The position numbers and the translations under genes were made by a program. A DNA stretch of 64,000 nucleotides, from the NCBI RefSeq assembly GCF_000017505.1, contig NC_009675.1, forward strand, positions 806,001 to 870,000, read 5' to 3'. Positions 38,390 to 46,639 of the stretch are shown piece by piece (positions within the stretch are counted from its first letter, which is position 1; each line of letters starts with the position of its first letter). A model generated the notes under the pieces. The model worked only from the letters and a program-made list of their open reading frames with translations, was not told the origin of the DNA and made no database searches. The DNA is from Anaeromyxobacter sp. Fw109-5 (GTDB taxonomy: Bacteria; Myxococcota; Myxococcia; Myxococcales; Anaeromyxobacteraceae).

Positions 38390-40411
38390 TCACGCCGCCA
38401 GGCCGAGCCGCCCCACCGGACGGACCGCCAGGTCCGGGGGGAGCTCCTCGAAGGCGAGCACCGCGACGCGCGGGAAGCGTGGAGCGACGAGGCCCCGAAG
38501 GGCGCGCCGGACGTCGCCGGCTGCGAGGATGACCGGGGGCGCTCGCGCGCCGTGCGTCTCGGCCGCCAGCGCGTCCAGCAGCGCGCGGGCGGTGCCCGGC
38601 TCGAGCGCGAGCGCCTCGCCGGCCAGCGCCTCGCGGATCGTGTGCTCGGCGGCGGGGTCGATGAGCAATGCGGCGAGCGGGCCGTCGCAGGCGAACCGGT
38701 GCGCGATGTGGCGCCGGAGCGCGCGGCGGCAGGCCTCGGCGAGCGCGGCCGCTCCTGGCGCCGGCCCGCCGGCCTCGAGCAGCGCCTCCAGGATGGTCCG
38801 CAGCGGTCGCACCGAGACGCCCTCCTCGACGAGCCGGCGGAGGACCTCGGCGAGGAGCGCGGGCGGCAGCTGGCGGCTCGCCTCGCGGACGAGGGCCGGC
38901 GCGGAGGGCTCGAGCGCGTCGAGGAGCGCCTGCGCCTCCTGGACGCCGACGAGGTGGTGCGCCGCCTTGCGCAGCCCCGCGCCCGCCTCGTGGACGAGGC
39001 GCTCCACCCGACCGAGCGCGAGGCCGAGCGCGGCGGCGCGGGCGGCGTCGGCGTCGCTCACGAGGGACGCGGCGCCGCCGCTGGCCGGATCCTCGGCCGG
39101 CGTGGACGCGATGCCGACGAGCGCGAGCTCGTCCGGGGCGACGAGCGCGAGGCGCTCCCCGCGCGCAGCGCGGCCGGACGCGACGGGCACCTCGTCGACG
39201 AGCAGCGCCCACGCGCCGGCCGCGAGCGGGGCGGGGCGCAGCACGACGGGCGGCACCTGGACGCCGAGCTCGCGCCAGAGCTGCTCGCGGAGGGTGGCCA
39301 GCGCGTCGCGCAGCGCGCGCCCGTCCTCGGCGCGCGCCTCGTCGAGGAGGTCGTCGGAGAGCTCGAGGACGATCGGCGCCGGGGGCGCGAAGGGGTCGTC
39401 GGCGCGGGCGGGGGCCTCCGCCTGCGCGGCGGCCTGGCGCGCGCGCCGGCGGGAGAGGTGGAGCGCCCCGCCCGCCGCGGCGGCCGAGAGCGCCACGAAG
39501 GGCGCGGCGGGCAGGCCGGGCGCGAGGGCGAGGGCCGCGAGGAGCGCCGACACGGTCGCGAGCGCCGCCGGCTCCGCCGCGAGCTGGCGGCCGATCTCGC
39601 CGCCGAGGGAGCCGCCGTCGTCCTCCGCGGCGACCCGCGTCACCGCGACGCCGGCGGAGACCGCGACGAGGAGCGCCGGGATCTGCGAGACGAGGCCGTC
39701 GCCGATCGCGAGCAGGGCGTAGCGGCGCGCGGCGTCGCCGACGTCCATGCCGCGCAGCGCTCCCGCGACGAGCCCGCCCGTCACGTTGACGAGCACGATG
39801 GCGATGCCGGCGATCGCGTCCCCCTTCACGAACTTGAGCGCGCCGTCCATGGCGCCGTAGAGCTGGCTCTCGCGCTCGAGGGCGCGCCTTCGCCTCCGCG
39901 CCTCGCCCGCGTCGAGCGCGCCGGCGCGGACGTCCGCGTCGATCGCCATCTGCTTGCCGGGGAGGGCGTCGAGCGTGAAGCGCGCCGCCACCTCCGCCAC
40001 GCGCTCGGCGCCCTTCGCGACGACGAGGAGCTGCACCAGCGTCAGGATCGCGAACACGACCGCGCCCACCACGTAGTTGCCCTGCACCACCACCCGGCCG
40101 AACGCCTCGATGACCCGTCCGGCCTCTCCGCGCGAGAGCACGAGGCGCGTGGACGAGACGTTGAGCGCCAGGCGGAAGAGCGTGGTGAGGAGGAGCAGGG
40201 TGGGGAAGCTCGCGAAGCGCAGCGCGTCTCGCGCGAAGAGCGTCGCGACGAGGACGGTCGCGGCGAGGCCGAGGTTCAGCGCGAGCAGCGCGTCGAGCGC
40301 CGCCGGCGGGATCGGCGCGACGAGCAGGAGCACGACCGAGAGGACCGCGACGGCGAACAGCGCGTCACCGGCGCCGCGGACGCGGGCGAGGAGCGGGTGC
40401 AGGCGGATCAT
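38390..40411 (-). CDS. sctV: Type III secretion export gate protein SctV (FlhA/FHIPEP family)
   Basis: 673 residues from the ATG at 40411, overlapping the sctU stop. About seven or eight membrane segments fill the first ~310 residues. The family signature RFTLDALPGKQMAIDAD is intact, and TLLLLTTLFRLALNVSSTRL is the usual FlhA/SctV block. The C-terminal cytosolic domain (~residues 340-673) would form the nonameric export ring and bind chaperone-substrate complexes. Assignment to the non-flagellar branch rests on the neighbouring SctI and short SctJ, not on this protein alone. It is the last gene of the cluster. Confidence 0.93.
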   Translation of the reverse strand: MIRLHPLLARVRGAGDALFAVAVLSVVLLLVAPIPPAALDALLALNLGLAATVLVATLFARDALRFASFPTLLLLTTLFRLALNVSSTRLVLSRGEAGRVIEAFGRVVVQGNYVVGAVVFAILTLVQLLVVAKGAERVAEVAARFTLDALPGKQMAIDADVRAGALDAGEARRRRRALERESQLYGAMDGALKFVKGDAIAGIAIVLVNVTGGLVAGALRGMDVGDAARRYALLAIGDGLVSQIPALLVAVSAGVAVTRVAAEDDGGSLGGEIGRQLAAEPAALATVSALLAALALAPGLPAAPFVALSAAAAGGALHLSRRRARQAAAQAEAPARADDPFAPPAPIVLELSDDLLDEARAEDGRALRDALATLREQLWRELGVQVPPVVLRPAPLAAGAWALLVDEVPVASGRAARGERLALVAPDELALVGIASTPAEDPASGGAASLVSDADAARAAALGLALGRVERLVHEAGAGLRKAAHHLVGVQEAQALLDALEPSAPALVREASRQLPPALLAEVLRRLVEEGVSVRPLRTILEALLEAGGPAPGAAALAEACRRALRRHIAHRFACDGPLAALLIDPAAEHTIREALAGEALALEPGTARALLDALAAETHGARAPPVILAAGDVRRALRGLVAPRFPRVAVLAFEELPPDLAVRPVGRLGLAA

Positions 40412-41439
40412 GGCGGGACCTCCAGGCCGTACAGGTGGGCGAGGACCGCGGCGGCGGCCTCGTACAGCTCCTCCGGGATCTCGTCGCCGACCTCCGCGAG
40501 CCGGTGGAGCGCGCGCGCGAGCGGGACGTCGCGCACGATCGGGACCCCGGCGCGCCGCGCGGCGGACCGGATCCGGGCCGCGGCGGGCCCGCTCCCCTTC
40601 GCGACGACGCGCGGCGCGTCCTCGCCGTCGCGGTCGTGGCGCAGCGCCACCGCGACGTGGGTCGGGTTCACCACGACCACCGTGGCGCGGGAGACGGGGC
40701 CGGCCTCGAGCAGGGCGCGGTGCAGGCGGCGCCGCTCCGCCCGGTGGGCAGGGTCGCCCTCGTCCTCCTTGTGCTCGCGGCGCACCTCGTCGCGCGTCAT
40801 GCGGAGGGCCCGGCGGTGGCGGAAGCGCGCGAGCGCGACGTCCCCGAGCGCCAGGAGCGCGTAGGCGGCGACGAGCCGCGCGACGAGGCCGCCGAGCATC
40901 GGCAGCGAGCCCCAGAGCGCCCGCGCGTCGAGCCGCGCGAGCCCGGCGAGGCTCGGGGCGGCGGACCGGAGCCAGACGACGGCGACCCCGAGCAGGACCG
41001 CCGCCTTCGCGAGCCCGAGCAGCACGGCGAGGGCGCTCGCCGGCGAGAGGAGCCGGCGCAGGCCCCGCAGCGGGTTCACGCGCTCCGCCCGCGGCGAGAG
41101 CGCGCCGGGGGCGAAGACGAAGCCGGTCTGCAGCGCGCCCGCGAGCACGGCCGCGGCGAGGGCGGCGCTCGCGGGGGCGAGGGCGAGCCGCCCTACCGTC
41201 ACGAGCGCCGCGTGCAGCAGCGCGGCGGGATCGGCGGACGGCTGCGCCGCGGCCTGGAGCTGGGCGCGCAGGAGCGACGCCAGCTCGCGCGTCATGGAGG
41301 GGCCCGTGAGCGCGAGCGCGAGGAGCCCGCCGGCGAGCGCCGCCGCGCCGCCGAGCTCGCGGCCCTGGGCGACGTCGCCGCGGCGGCGCGCCTCGCGGAG
41401 CCGCTTCGGCGTGGGTCGTTCGGTGCGGTCGCCGGTCAC
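40408..41439 (-). CDS. sctU: Type III secretion switch protein SctU (FlhB/YscU family)
   Basis: 343 residues from a GTG that overlaps the sctT stop (GTGA). It has the family start DRTERPTPKRLREARRRGDV, four hydrophobic segments, and a cytosolic C-terminal domain with the autocleavage motif NPTH (VVVVNPTHVAVALRH). Cleavage between N and P underlies substrate-specificity switching. The intact motif argues for a working export apparatus. The stop overlaps the sctV start by four bases. Confidence 0.94.
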   Translation of the reverse strand: MTGDRTERPTPKRLREARRRGDVAQGRELGGAAALAGGLLALALTGPSMTRELASLLRAQLQAAAQPSADPAALLHAALVTVGRLALAPASAALAAAVLAGALQTGFVFAPGALSPRAERVNPLRGLRRLLSPASALAVLLGLAKAAVLLGVAVVWLRSAAPSLAGLARLDARALWGSLPMLGGLVARLVAAYALLALGDVALARFRHRRALRMTRDEVRREHKEDEGDPAHRAERRRLHRALLEAGPVSRATVVVVNPTHVAVALRHDRDGEDAPRVVAKGSGPAAARIRSAARRAGVPIVRDVPLARALHRLAEVGDEIPEELYEAAAAVLAHLYGLEVPP

Positions 41440-42212
41440 GGGACGATCCCCGCCGCGCTCCCGATCGTGCGGCCCGACAGCGCCACCATCGCGGCCAGCC
41501 GTCCACCTGCGACGGAGGCGGCCGCCGCGAGGGCGAGGAGCCCGACGGCGGCGCGCGCGGGCTGAGCCGCGTTGACCGCGCCGAGCTGCGGGGCGACGCG
41601 GGCGACGAGCGCGATGGCGAGGTCGACGGCGAGCACGCCCGCCGCGGCCGGCGCCGCGATGGCGACCGCGGCCGCCACCAGCTCGCCCGCCGCGGCGAGC
41701 ACGGCGGGGAGCGCGCCGCCGAGCGCCGCCCGCGCGCCGGGAGGGACGGCGGCGAAGGTCGAGAGCAGGCCCTGCACCACGAGCCGGTCGCCGCCAGCCC
41801 AGGAGGCGAGGACGACGACCCAGTGGGCGAGCAGATCGCCCGCCGCGCTCTCGCGCTGGCGGATGGGCGCGACGTGCAGCTCGGAGAGGGTGGCGCCGCG
41901 GAAGGTGTCGGCGAGCCGGCCCGCGGCGCGGGCGGCCTCCACGGGCACCGAGACGAGGAACGCGAGCACGGCGCCGAGCGCGAGCTCGCGCGCGCCGGCC
42001 GCGGCGAGCGCGAGGCCGTCCGCCACGGGCGGCGGGGCGCTCGCCGCCGACACCGCCGCGCCCAGGCCAGCGGCGAGCGCGACCCGCACGATCGGCGGCA
42101 CGAGGGGACCGCCGAGGAACGGAGACGCCATCGCCACGGGCAGGAGGCGCAGCGCGGCGAGGAGCGCGCCGGGGGCGCGGGACGCGAGCTCCGGGGGCAG
42201 GATCTGAGTCAC
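41436..42212 (-). CDS. sctT: Type III secretion inner-membrane protein SctT (FliR/YscT family)
   Basis: 258 residues, GTG start overlapping the sctS stop. It is almost entirely hydrophobic with about six helices. LRLLPVAMASPFLGGPLVPPIVRVALAAG-type N-terminal blocks match the FliR/SctT family. A conserved polar stretch (AGRLADTFRGATLSE) lies between helices. It builds the export gate cone with SctR and SctS. It is Ala-rich even for this genome. Confidence 0.9.
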   Translation of the reverse strand: MTQILPPELASRAPGALLAALRLLPVAMASPFLGGPLVPPIVRVALAAGLGAAVSAASAPPPVADGLALAAAGARELALGAVLAFLVSVPVEAARAAGRLADTFRGATLSELHVAPIRQRESAAGDLLAHWVVVLASWAGGDRLVVQGLLSTFAAVPPGARAALGGALPAVLAAAGELVAAAVAIAAPAAAGVLAVDLAIALVARVAPQLGAVNAAQPARAAVGLLALAAAASVAGGRLAAMVALSGRTIGSAAGIVP

Positions 42213-42475
42213 GGCGCGATGCGGAGCGTGAGGTCGAGGCAGGTGCGGGCGAGCTGGGCGACGCGCGCGCCGATCCAGGGCGCCGCCACGGCGAGCGCGA
42301 CGAGGACGGCGCCGAGCCGCGGCACCACCCCCACGGTCGGCTCCTGGATCTGCGTCGCGGCCTGGAGGACGCCGGTCACGAGCCCCACCGCCAGCGCGGC
42401 GAGGAGCGGCGGCGCCGACACGACGAGCACGACGAGCAGGGCCTCGCGGCCGACGTGGAGGAGGGCGGGATCCAT
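42209..42475 (-). CDS. sctS: Type III secretion inner-membrane protein SctS (FliQ/YscS family)
   Basis: 88 residues from the ATG at 42475, the normal size. Two hydrophobic helices form a hairpin, with the typical loop VTGVLQAATQIQEPTVG between them and a conserved N-terminal ALLHVGREALLVVL. An upstream GTG in frame would add 17 Arg-rich residues and overlap sctR; the ATG gives the family length. SctS hairpins wrap the SctR/SctT core of the export gate. Confidence 0.91.
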   Translation of the reverse strand: MDPALLHVGREALLVVLVVSAPPLLAALAVGLVTGVLQAATQIQEPTVGVVPRLGAVLVALAVAAPWIGARVAQLARTCLDLTLRIAP

Positions 42476-42480
42476 GGTGA

Positions 42481-43152
42481 TCACCCGGCGTACGAGAGCG
42501 CGAGCGCGCGGGCGAGGAGCTTCCACCCGTCGACCGCGACGAAGAGGAGGAGCTTGAAGGGGAGGGCGATCGAGGTCGGCGAGAGCTGGGTGAGCCCGAG
42601 CGCGAGGAGCACGTTCGAGACGACGAGATCGACGACCAGGAACGGGACGAACACGAGGAACCCGATGGTGAACGCGCGCCGCAGCTCCGACACCACGAAC
42701 GCGGGCGCGAGGACGGCGAGGTCCCGCTCGGCGGGAGGAGCGGCGTCGGGTCCGCGCAGCCGCCGCGCGACGTCGACGAAGGCGGCGCGGTCGTCCGCGC
42801 GCGCGAACCGCAGGAGGAAGCCGCGGAGGGGATCGGAGCCGCGCTCGAGCTGCGCGAGCGTGCCGGCGACGCCGTGACCGGCCGGGGCGGCGCGCATGGC
42901 CGCCACCGCGCGCTCTCCGACGGGCGCCATGACGAGCGCGGTGAGGACGAGGGCGAGCCCGGTCACCGCCGTGTTCGGCGGGACCTGCGGCGCTCCGAGC
43001 GCCGAGCGCGCGATCGAGAGCACGACCACGATCTTGAGGAACGAGGTCAGCATCACCAGCGCCGCCGGGACGACCGCCAGCGCCGCGAGGACGACGAGCA
43101 GCTCCGCGGGCCGGTCCGCGACGGGGCCCGCCGCGAGCGCGAGCGGGATCAC
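42481..43152 (-). CDS. sctR: Type III secretion inner-membrane protein SctR (FliP/YscR family)
   Basis: 223 residues. The conserved FliP/SctR blocks are present: LTSFLKIVVVLSIARSALG (first helix pair), FVVSELRRAFTIGFLVFVP and FKLLLFVAVDGWKLL. There is no long cleavable signal peptide of the flagellar FliP kind. The start overlaps the stop of the upstream FliO-like gene. SctR forms a pentamer at the core of the gate. Confidence 0.94.
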   Translation of the reverse strand: MIPLALAAGPVADRPAELLVVLAALAVVPAALVMLTSFLKIVVVLSIARSALGAPQVPPNTAVTGLALVLTALVMAPVGERAVAAMRAAPAGHGVAGTLAQLERGSDPLRGFLLRFARADDRAAFVDVARRLRGPDAAPPAERDLAVLAPAFVVSELRRAFTIGFLVFVPFLVVDLVVSNVLLALGLTQLSPTSIALPFKLLLFVAVDGWKLLARALALSYAG

Positions 43153-43511
43153 GGCGCGCTCCCCCCCGGCCGGGCGGCGGGCACGTCGGAGAGGAGCTGG
43201 ACCCCGGCGGCGCCGAAGCCGACGAGGAGCCGACGCCCGCCGAGCTCGACGAGCGCGACGCCGGTGTCCTTCGCCAGCGAGGCGCGGGAGACGACCGCCA
43301 GCGCCGGGGCGGCCGCGCCCGGTGGAGCCGCCCTGCGGCGTGCGAGCACGGCGGCGGCTCCCAGCGCGGCCGCGACGAGCGCGCCGCGGGCGGCCACCGG
43401 CCCGAGGCCGCCCGGCGCCAGCGTCAGGGAGGCGGCCGCGAGCGCTGCCCCGGCCAGCCAGAGGATCCGCCGGCGCGCCAGGGCGGCCGCGGCGACGCGC
43501 GGCGCGATCAC
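43149..43511 (-). CDS. FliO-like small membrane protein between sctQ and sctR
   Basis: 120 residues: two hydrophobic segments at residues ~15-35 and ~40-58, an Arg-rich linker, then a compact beta domain (ASLAKDTGVALVELGGRRLLVGFGAAGVQLLSDV). That last part has the FliO pattern of a conserved LVxVGxRxLLLGxxxxGVxLL strand set. FliO assists FliP oligomerisation in flagella and is usually absent from non-flagellar systems. The gene sits directly before sctR, the position fliO has before fliP, and overlaps both neighbours by four bases. Family assignment is by pattern only. Confidence 0.65.
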   Translation of the reverse strand: MIAPRVAAAALARRRILWLAGAALAAASLTLAPGGLGPVAARGALVAAALGAAAVLARRRAAPPGAAAPALAVVSRASLAKDTGVALVELGGRRLLVGFGAAGVQLLSDVPAARPGGSAP

Positions 43512-44512
43512 GGCGTCACCTCGAGGTCGATGATGCGGACGCCGACCGCGCCGTCCACGTCCACGAGCTCCCCGCGCGCCACCGCGCGCTCGCCCGCGCG
43601 CAGCGTGACCAGCCCGCGGCGGTCCAGGGCGAGGGGCAGGATCCCGCCCGGCTCCAGCCGGGCGAGCTCGGCGAGGGTCACCTCCACCCGGGCGAGCTCG
43701 ACCTCGAGCACGACCGGAAGCTGCGCCATCCGCTGGGTCATCTCGATCTCCTCCACGTGAAAGGTTCCGTCCTCGTGCCGGCCCGACAGGCGCGCGCCCC
43801 CTGGGAGCACGAGCGCACGCGGCCCGGCGCCGCCGTCGAGCACCACCACGTCGCCGGCCGCGAGCGCCTCGAGCTCCTCGGTCCGGAGGGCCGCGGCGCC
43901 GCCCCGGACCGACGCGACGAGCCCGATCCCCGCCGCGTCGCCGTCGAAGGCCGGCGCGCCGCGCAGCGCCCGCACCGCCGCCGCGGGCAGGAGGAGCCGC
44001 GCCCGCCCCGACAGCTCACCGGCGGTGAGGGTGAGCTCGACCGCGAGCGCCGCGGAAGGCTCGGGCGTGGCGCGGCAGAGGCGCGGCGAGAGCGTCTCCT
44101 CGACCGCCGCGAGCTGGCAGGCACCGTCGAGCGCCGCCAGGGCGAAGAGCTCGAGCGCCGCGGACTCCACGCTCGTGAGGGAGGTCGCGCCGAGCGCCTC
44201 GCCCTTCCCGCCGGCCAGCCGGTCGACCAGCGCGACGACGAGCGCGGGCTCCACCTCGACGCTCGCGGTGCCTGGCAGCGCGGGCAGGTCCACGGAGAGG
44301 CGCGCGACGCCGGCGCGGGGGAGCACGCGGCCCGCGACAGGCCGGGCGACGATGGCGACGTCCGCCCCGACGACCGAGGCGAGCGACCCGGCGGCGGCGG
44401 AGGCGACCTCCGCCCCGAGCGCGCGGGCGGCGCGGGTCAGCTCGGCGTGGCCACGGGACACGAGGGGGAGCTCGAAGGGAAGCGGCATGGCTCCGGACAG
44501 TCCACGGCGCAT
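43508..44512 (-). CDS. sctQ: Type III secretion C-ring/sorting platform protein SctQ (SPOA domain)
   Basis: 334 residues from the ATG at 44512, or 326 from the ATG at 44488, which has GGAG very close. The C-terminal ~70 residues form a SPOA (FliN/SctQ) domain: LPVVLEVELARVEVTLAEL, LEPGGILPL and RGELVDVDGAVGVRI. A second, more diverged SPOA-like segment lies before it (LRTEELEALAAGDVVVLDGG). This two-SPOA, single-protein design is typical of SctQ. The N-terminal half is poorly conserved. It would form the cytoplasmic sorting platform; no SctL, SctK or SctN is nearby. Confidence 0.86.
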   Translation of the reverse strand: MRRGLSGAMPLPFELPLVSRGHAELTRAARALGAEVASAAAGSLASVVGADVAIVARPVAGRVLPRAGVARLSVDLPALPGTASVEVEPALVVALVDRLAGGKGEALGATSLTSVESAALELFALAALDGACQLAAVEETLSPRLCRATPEPSAALAVELTLTAGELSGRARLLLPAAAVRALRGAPAFDGDAAGIGLVASVRGGAAALRTEELEALAAGDVVVLDGGAGPRALVLPGGARLSGRHEDGTFHVEEIEMTQRMAQLPVVLEVELARVEVTLAELARLEPGGILPLALDRRGLVTLRAGERAVARGELVDVDGAVGVRIIDLEVTP

Positions 44513-44643
44513 GCCAACCCGAGGTGGCGCGAGATCACGGTTGTTTCCCGCGCGAACCGGGCCAGAAGGGCCGCGGCACGGACGGGGCGACCGGAGCGCG
44601 GCCGGCTCGAGCCGGCTCCGTCCCCGGGGATCGATTCACGACC

Positions 44644-44970
44644 TCAGCCGAGCCGTTCCCGGCAGAGGCGCGCGAGCACGGGAGAGACCGCTGCCGGAGG
44701 CGCGAGCCCGCCGCGGAGGGCGAGAAGCACGCCGGTGACGGACGCGCGCTCCGCGGTCGGGGACGGGCGGGCGGGTGCCGCGGCGTGCGCGCTGGCGAGC
44801 GCCGCCGCGAGCGCAGCGAGCCGGTCGCCGCGGCCGGTGAGCGCGAGCCGCCCCCCGTGCGCCAGCGCCGCACCCGCGCCCGCCGAGCCGAGGCGCGAGA
44901 GGAGCGCCGGGGCGCGCTGGGGCGCCATGGCGGCGGCGAGGCAGGCGAGGAGCCGATCAGCGGGACTCAT
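44644..44970 (-). CDS. Unknown 108-residue protein coupled to sctJ
   Basis: Starts at the ATG at 44970, overlapping the sctJ stop as ATGA. It is Ala/Leu/Arg-rich and predicted largely helical (MSPADRLLACLAAAM; LAALAAALASAHAA), with no membrane segment or recognisable motif. I do not recognise a family. Position between sctJ and sctQ is where SctK, SctL or small chaperones are found in other systems, but length and sequence do not support naming it. About 130 bases without a gene separate it from sctQ. Confidence 0.6.
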   Translation of the reverse strand: MSPADRLLACLAAAMAPQRAPALLSRLGSAGAGAALAHGGRLALTGRGDRLAALAAALASAHAAAPARPSPTAERASVTGVLLALRGGLAPPAAVSPVLARLCRERLG

Positions 44971-45686
44971 CGAGGGCTCCTGCCCCGGAGGCGCAGGAGG
45001 CCGGTGGCGCCCGCGATGGCGGCCGCCCCGACTCCCGCGAGCCCCGCGAGCCCGAGCAGGAGCGGCGACCTTCGCCGCGGGGCCGCCGGGGACGGAACCG
45101 CGGCCGCGCCCGGCGCGATCACCACCGAGATGGCGCCCGGCTCGAGCCCGCCGGCGGCCCCAGCGACGAGCGCCCGGATCCCCGCCTCGAGCGCTCGCAC
45201 GGCGTCGCACGCGGCCGGGCGGCACTTCACGAGCACGGCGCCCCGCGGCGCGGGGACGTCGCCCGGGCGCAGCGGATCGGGCTGCGGCAGGCCGAGGTGG
45301 ACCCGAGCCTCGACGACGCCGTCGATGCTCTCGACGCTGCGCGAGAGCTCGCCGGCGAGCGCGTGGAGGTAGAGCGCGTGCTCCTCGGTGGGCGTCGGCA
45401 CCATCGACCCCTTCCCGAACACCTCCCCGAAGCCGGGGGGGCGCGCGCGCGGGAGCTCGCGCTCCGCCAGGACCCGGTGGGCGCGCGCGGCGTCGTGCGC
45501 GCCCACCGCCACCATCCACTGTCCGTCCGATCCCTCCTCGCGCCGCTTCGTCGCGGGGAGGCCGCCCTCGTCGAGCGCGACCAGGACCTCGTTCGCTTGC
45601 GCCTCGTCGAGGCCGTGCAGCAGCTCCTCTTCCGCGCAGCCGGAGAGGGCCGTGGCCAGGACCAGGAGCGGGATCGCGCGTCGCAT
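44967..45686 (-). CDS. sctJ: Type III secretion inner-membrane ring lipoprotein SctJ (YscJ/PrgK)
   Basis: 239 residues. A lipoprotein signal ends at ALSGC, giving the acylated cysteine at residue 17. The YscJ domain follows: LLHGLDEAQANEVLVALDEGG, the linker SMVPTPTEEHALY, and ARVHLGLPQPDPL. A single transmembrane helix near residue 215 precedes a short basic tail. Length and lipobox are those of SctJ and unlike flagellar FliF (~550 residues), which is strong evidence for a non-flagellar system. Confidence 0.94.
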   Translation of the reverse strand: MRRAIPLLVLATALSGCAEEELLHGLDEAQANEVLVALDEGGLPATKRREEGSDGQWMVAVGAHDAARAHRVLAERELPRARPPGFGEVFGKGSMVPTPTEEHALYLHALAGELSRSVESIDGVVEARVHLGLPQPDPLRPGDVPAPRGAVLVKCRPAACDAVRALEAGIRALVAGAAGGLEPGAISVVIAPGAAAVPSPAAPRRRSPLLLGLAGLAGVGAAAIAGATGLLRLRGRSPR

Positions 45687-45698
45687 GGGAGACCTCCG

Positions 45699-46052
45699 TC
45701 AGACCTGGGCGTTGAGGGCCTGCTTCACGGACTGGGCGCCCTGCTCGACGAGCTTCGAGGCGAGGTCGACCGTCTGGACCACGCGGTAGGCCTCGGCCTG
45801 CAGGCCGAGCAGCTCCTGCGCGCTGAAGGTCCTGCCCTGGCGCGCGGCGGCGAGCACGTCGTCGAGGCGCCGCTGCGCGCGCTCGACGCCCTCGAGCGCG
45901 GCGAGCGCGGGGCTCGGCCGGGCCCGCTGGTCGCCGGAGGGCGGCGGCGCTGGCGCCCTCGACGCGAGGTGGGCGGAGAAGCTGGCCTGCTGCGGCGCGA
46001 CGGGCGCGGCTGGGCTGGCCGCCGCCGCCGCGCCCACGGGCGCGATGGGCAT
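45699..46052 (-). CDS. sctI: Type III secretion inner-rod protein SctI (YscI/HrpB type)
   Basis: 117 residues. The N-terminal half is Ala/Pro-rich and unstructured. The C-terminal ~60 residues form the conserved inner-rod helix pair, FSAQELLGLQAEAYRVVQ and ASKLVEQGAQSVKQALNAQV, matching the LASKLVxxxxxxVKQxLxxQ pattern of SctI proteins. It would polymerise at the base of the needle. The gene is preceded by GAGG and lies 12 bases before sctJ and seven after the needle-like gene. Confidence 0.87.
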   Translation of the reverse strand: MPIAPVGAAAAASPAAPVAPQQASFSAHLASRAPAPPPSGDQRARPSPALAALEGVERAQRRLDDVLAAARQGRTFSAQELLGLQAEAYRVVQTVDLASKLVEQGAQSVKQALNAQV

Positions 46053-46059
46053 GGGGGCC

Positions 46060-46479
46060 TCAGTGGATGTTGTTGATCGAGGACTTCGCGCTGTCGTGCT
46101 TCACCTTCATGACGTTCGACAGCGCGGTGAACTCGCGGCTCTCGCGCTGCATGCCCTCCTGGAGCTGGAGGTACTGCAGGTTGAAGCTCTGGGACTGCTG
46201 CTGCAGCGCGCGGGTGGCCTCGAGGAGGTCGCCCTCGCCCGCTCCCGACGCCGGGGAGCGGAGCGCGCCCCCGTCCGCGGTCGCGAGCGTTCCTGCTGCC
46301 CCGCGCACCGCCGCGGACAGGACGGTGCCGCCCGGCACGTACGGGGCGGCGAGCTCGACCGAGGCGGCGATGCCGCGGGCGGCGCCCGCGGCGGCGTTGC
46401 GGAGCGTGATGCCGAAGCGGGACGGCTCGGTCTTCCTCGAGGTGGTGGTCGCGACGTGGATCGACGGGATCGGCTTCAT
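46060..46479 (-). CDS. Candidate type III needle/filament protein (SctF-like position)
   Basis: 139 residues from the ATG at 46479, with AGGAGG eight bases upstream. Residues 1-90 are Ala/Gly-rich. The C-terminal ~50 residues are helical and polar (LQQQSQSFNLQYLQLQEGM, then TALSNVMKVKHDSAKSSINN). This recalls the needle-subunit ending in which an SN..K..KD...I.NI pattern closes a helical hairpin. It is the first gene of the cluster, directly before sctI, as needle genes often are. Needle subunits are usually ~80 residues, so this is larger. The function is inferred from position and a weak pattern. Confidence 0.45.
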   Translation of the reverse strand: MKPIPSIHVATTTSRKTEPSRFGITLRNAAAGAARGIAASVELAAPYVPGGTVLSAAVRGAAGTLATADGGALRSPASGAGEGDLLEATRALQQQSQSFNLQYLQLQEGMQRESREFTALSNVMKVKHDSAKSSINNIH

Positions 46480-46639
46480 GGCGTGGCCTCCTGGCCGGCG
46501 GGCGAGCAACGGGCGTGCCGCGCCGCCTCCGCCGAGAAACGGCGCGGCGGGGGCCCGGCGCGGGGACGTCCGGCGGACGCTCGGGGCCGGGGCGCGGACG
46601 CCGCCGGGACTCGCGGTGGGCCCGTGGTAACGTCGGCCG

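Noticed and set aside
38390..46479. Flagellar export cluster instead of a type III secretion cluster
   Set aside because: SctJ is a short lipoprotein with one helix rather than FliF, and SctI has an inner-rod signature. No hook, rod or flagellin genes are present. The FliO-like gene alone does not outweigh this.
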